Shown piece by piece: positions 31,479 through 34,256 of a DNA stretch of 34,256 nt (the first letter of the stretch is position 1; every line of letters begins with the position of its first letter). The translations under genes were made by a program, and so were the position numbers. Source of the stretch: Circinella minor (taxonomy: Eukaryota; Mucoromycota; Mucoromycetes; Mucorales; Lichtheimiaceae); the NCBI GenBank assembly GCA_016758965.1, contig JAEPRB010000340.1, forward strand, positions 1 through 34,256. The letters run 5' to 3'. The notes beneath the pieces were generated by a model that saw only the letters and a list, made by a program, of their open reading frames with translations, ran no database searches and was not told where the DNA came from.

Positions 31479-34029
31479 TTATTTTCTAACTTCTTGGTCA
31501 CCACCTAATAAACGACGTGTACGTTCCATATCCATATTTCGAGCATGATCATACATTTCCTTTGTTAATTTCTCTTCACCATAAGATAATGCTACTAAAC
31601 GTGCCATACTCATCCAGCGCATAAGATCTTCTTGTGTAGGTAATTTACTTTTATTTTCTTGGGCTGCCTTTCGTTCTTGAACAAAAGATTCAGTAATATC
31701 CTATATAATGATACGGGTTATTAAAACACAATTTATATTTCAATTTTAGATACAATTTTAATACTTACATCAGAAACCTTTGGATCAATACTATATTCAT
31801 TATATTTTGTGGATTGAATATAAAGTCGGAAAAGTTCAAGTAATTGTTCATCCAATTGAGGAAGTTCATCGGTTGCAAATGTTGATTGAAGTGGGATGAC
31901 ACAATCATTCTATAAAAAGTAATGGTAATAATAATATGCATATATACCATTGTTATTATTAGTAATTCATGTTTATTTTTTTCCCCAGGGGGGGGGAAAG
32001 ATAATAATAAAAAAATAACAAGACACCAAAAATAGAAATATATATAAATAAACATTCTCTTTACCGGAAGAATAGATTTGCCTTCTGAAAGACAAAGAAT
32101 AGAATAATCAGTGTCAAACACATAATTACTATAAGGGAAAATATACGTCAATGATTGTTGTGTAACCAAATCTTGAATTACTTGAACATTACGAACACCT
32201 AAATATATATTGTATATTATAATAAATCATTAATGATATAATTTCTTTTGTTTATTTTTTCTTCTTCTTCTTACCAAGATCAGCCAATGTTCCTTCAGTA
32301 ATTCCAGTTTCATCCAAAATAACAGTTGTACCATCGGTTAATTGTAAAAGACCAGCTTGTAAATTTTCATTTTCACTTTTTGGCATAAATCTTGTATTAT
32401 TTAAAAGATCAATTGAAAGTGGAATACCAACACAATGGTAAACCAACTTTTCTATTAATTCAAATACCAATTTAGAAGCAATATTCTTGGGTTGAAGTTT
32501 ATTATTTGATGATGGCGTAATATCATTGTCGGGTTTAATGACTGGGAAATTAACCACGTTCAAAGCAAATTGACCAATTTTAAGTCCACTGACTTTACCA
32601 GTCCTAAAATAAATAAAAAATAAAAAAAATGACGCGTTAGTTCAAAAAAAAAAAAGAAAGAAGGAAGAAGAAAGAAGAATATAATAATAAAATAAATAAA
32701 CATACACTCTAGATAAAAGTAATAATAAAATATATTCTGCAACTAATTTATCTCCACCAAAGGCTGAAGAAATATAACCAATAAGTTTTTCACGAATATC
32801 GTATGCTTGAGGAAGAATATCCTTTAATTCCGATGAAGAAAATGGAACACTATCAACACGTTCAAGTACACGATGTGTAATTGCGTGAATAATAGGAACA
32901 TTCGTATAAGATGTTGTTGGAAGACTATATTCATCTAATGGTATTGTAGTAGTAGAAGAAGAAGATGCTTCACTAACTACTGAATTTTCTATCTTTTGTG
33001 GATGAGAAAGTATACCAATAACTTCAATAAGTTGTCCAACCTTAACACTATTATCATCAGCTGATCCATAAAACTTGACTGCAGCTGAAATATGTTTAGT
33101 ATTAGGTAATGGATATTTATTCGGTAATGGTGAAATTGATTCTTGAATATTTAATTGCTCCATTATATCACTAATATCTAAATAAATTAAAAAAGGATTA
33201 GCTTACAAAAAAAAAAAGAGTTTACTAATTAAAATAATTTATTTAATTTACCTTGACCATATAAACGTTGTTTAGCCCAATAAGTTTCACCAGGTGGTGA
33301 AACACAATAAACAACACTTCTTTCACCAAGATAATGATTTTCTACATCATCCAAATCAAATTCACCAGCCTAAAATAAATTATTATTTTAAATTATTATT
33401 TAAATTATTTTAAAATGAATGAAAAATTCTTACTTCTGTATCCCTTAAATCTTCTGTGTAACCAGTAGTGACAATTCTTCCGTCATTGGGTCTCTTATAT
33501 GCAGCCACAAACAATTCTTGACCCATTTGAGGATCTTGCACCATACATCTAAAACGAACCAATGTATTTTTAGGTAGTCGTTCCACAGGTATATTATTTA
33601 TGGATGGAATCTATAATTGTTTTATATGTAAATTTGTTGTTATTGTGTCATATGGTTAGGTCACCATCTAATATAATATAATTCAACATAACCCTCAACC
33701 TTCTTTTTTTTTTGTGTGACAACCTCTATTATTATTAATTATTAATAATAATATAACCCCCCCATACTTTGTTTTGAGCATTATTATCCGGAAACAATGT
33801 CATAAAATGACTTGAAGGATCAAATTCATTTGGTTGTGCTGTTGGTTGTTGTATATATTCCTCTATTTTAGTATAGTTAGTTTAATAAACTTTGTTGTTG
33901 TTGTTGGGGTTTTTTTTAGATCTATTTTATAGATCGCGTTTCTTCTTTTTTTTTTCTTCTTTGCTTACCAAACAATTTTGCAATAATAGAAAGAGGTGAA
34001 CTAATCGATTCAGGAATGGTACTTGGCAT
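31479..34029 (-). CDS. MCMBP: Mini-chromosome maintenance complex-binding protein (MCMBP), 9 exons
   Basis: Minus-strand exons 34029-33969, 33862-33768, 33610-33434, 33369-33252, 33177-32706, 32603-32275, 32198-32065, 31909-31769 and 31700-31479 join to 582 residues (human MCMBP 642). Family hallmarks include FDPSSHFMTLFPDNN followed by IPSINNIPVERLPKNTLVRF, RCMVQDPQMGQELFVAAYK, PPGETYWAKQR and a C-terminal LMRWMSMARLVALSYGE block. The exon 5 donor was placed at GTATGT (32705) because only that keeps frame into TGKVSGLKIGQFALN. MCMBP binds MCM subunits in place of MCM2 and promotes their assembly and unloading from chromatin. It is found in animals, plants and many fungi but not budding yeast. 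Intron 2 (157 nt) and intron 7 (155 nt, with a run of eight C on the coding strand followed by TGGGG) are the longest. Confidence 0.9.
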
Positions 34030-34256
34030 AATTAATTTTAAATGAAAAAAAAAGTTATTGTAAAAAAAGTTGTCAATTGGAGATTTAAATAAAGAAAAAA
34101 AAGTTTGGTAACTGGAATATTCTATCCAATGTTTAATTTTATATGTCTATAAATAAATTATTATTTTACGAAAACTGTTATAAGATCGGCTATCACACTT
34201 CATAATGTAAAGCTAAACTTTTAAAAAAAACCATGTTATCTATGCAACATTAATGT
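34030..34256. other. Upstream region of MCMBP; nothing else recognisable
   Basis: AT-rich sequence with no open frame of note up to the window edge. It presumably contains the MCMBP promoter. Confidence 0.5.

Noticed and set aside
1..34256. tRNA, rRNA, CRISPR arrays, riboswitches
   Set aside because: I looked for T-arm-like GGTTCGANTCC motifs and regularly spaced repeats on both strands and saw none; the window is eukaryotic.

Overview
The window looks like nuclear DNA of an AT-rich, intron-dense filamentous fungus. The gene set is TSC1, TRAX, MCMBP, WDR70, an Ipi1/TEX10-type protein, a fungal Clr2-type silencing protein and a Pnc1-type nicotinamidase. Introns are short (about 40-160 nt, GTAAGT/GTATGT donors, TAG acceptors). 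Together these suggest an early-diverging lineage such as Mucoromycota. That placement is inference; no rRNA or other marker is present. Exon structures were assembled by hand from splice signals and reading frame. Every multi-exon model called intact sums to a whole number of codons.

The left part (1 to about 6200) is transposon territory. It starts with what appears to be a coding-intact PIF/Harbinger element: a DDE transposase (+) and a Myb/SANT-like partner (-) arranged tail to tail. Next comes a frameshifted MULE transposase with a WRKY-GCM1/FLYWCH-like zinc finger (-). Short palindromes and repeats sit around it.

The first conserved block (about 6200-12950) holds a doubtful small membrane-protein gene, WDR70 (-, at least 9 exons) and an Ipi1/TEX10-like ribosome-biogenesis gene (+, 17 exons). 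The last two share a roughly 157-bp divergent promoter. The second degraded block (12950-17980) has remnants of an F-box/LRR gene, a frameshifted zinc-binding protein and a 436-bp TA-flanked MITE candidate.

The right half (17980-34030) is compact and gene-rich. In order it carries a P-loop sulfotransferase-family protein (+), a small Clr2-like protein (+), TRAX (-), nicotinamidase (+, with a start codon alone in exon 1), hamartin/TSC1 (-), a large armadillo/BTB protein with ARMC5-like architecture (+) and MCMBP (-). Most neighbours are divergent with short shared promoters or convergent with 30-215 bp between stops. The genes cover unrelated housekeeping roles: ribosome assembly, TORC1 control, NAD salvage, small-RNA processing, MCM unloading and silencing. 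I see no operon-like functional cluster and no clearly new multi-gene system.
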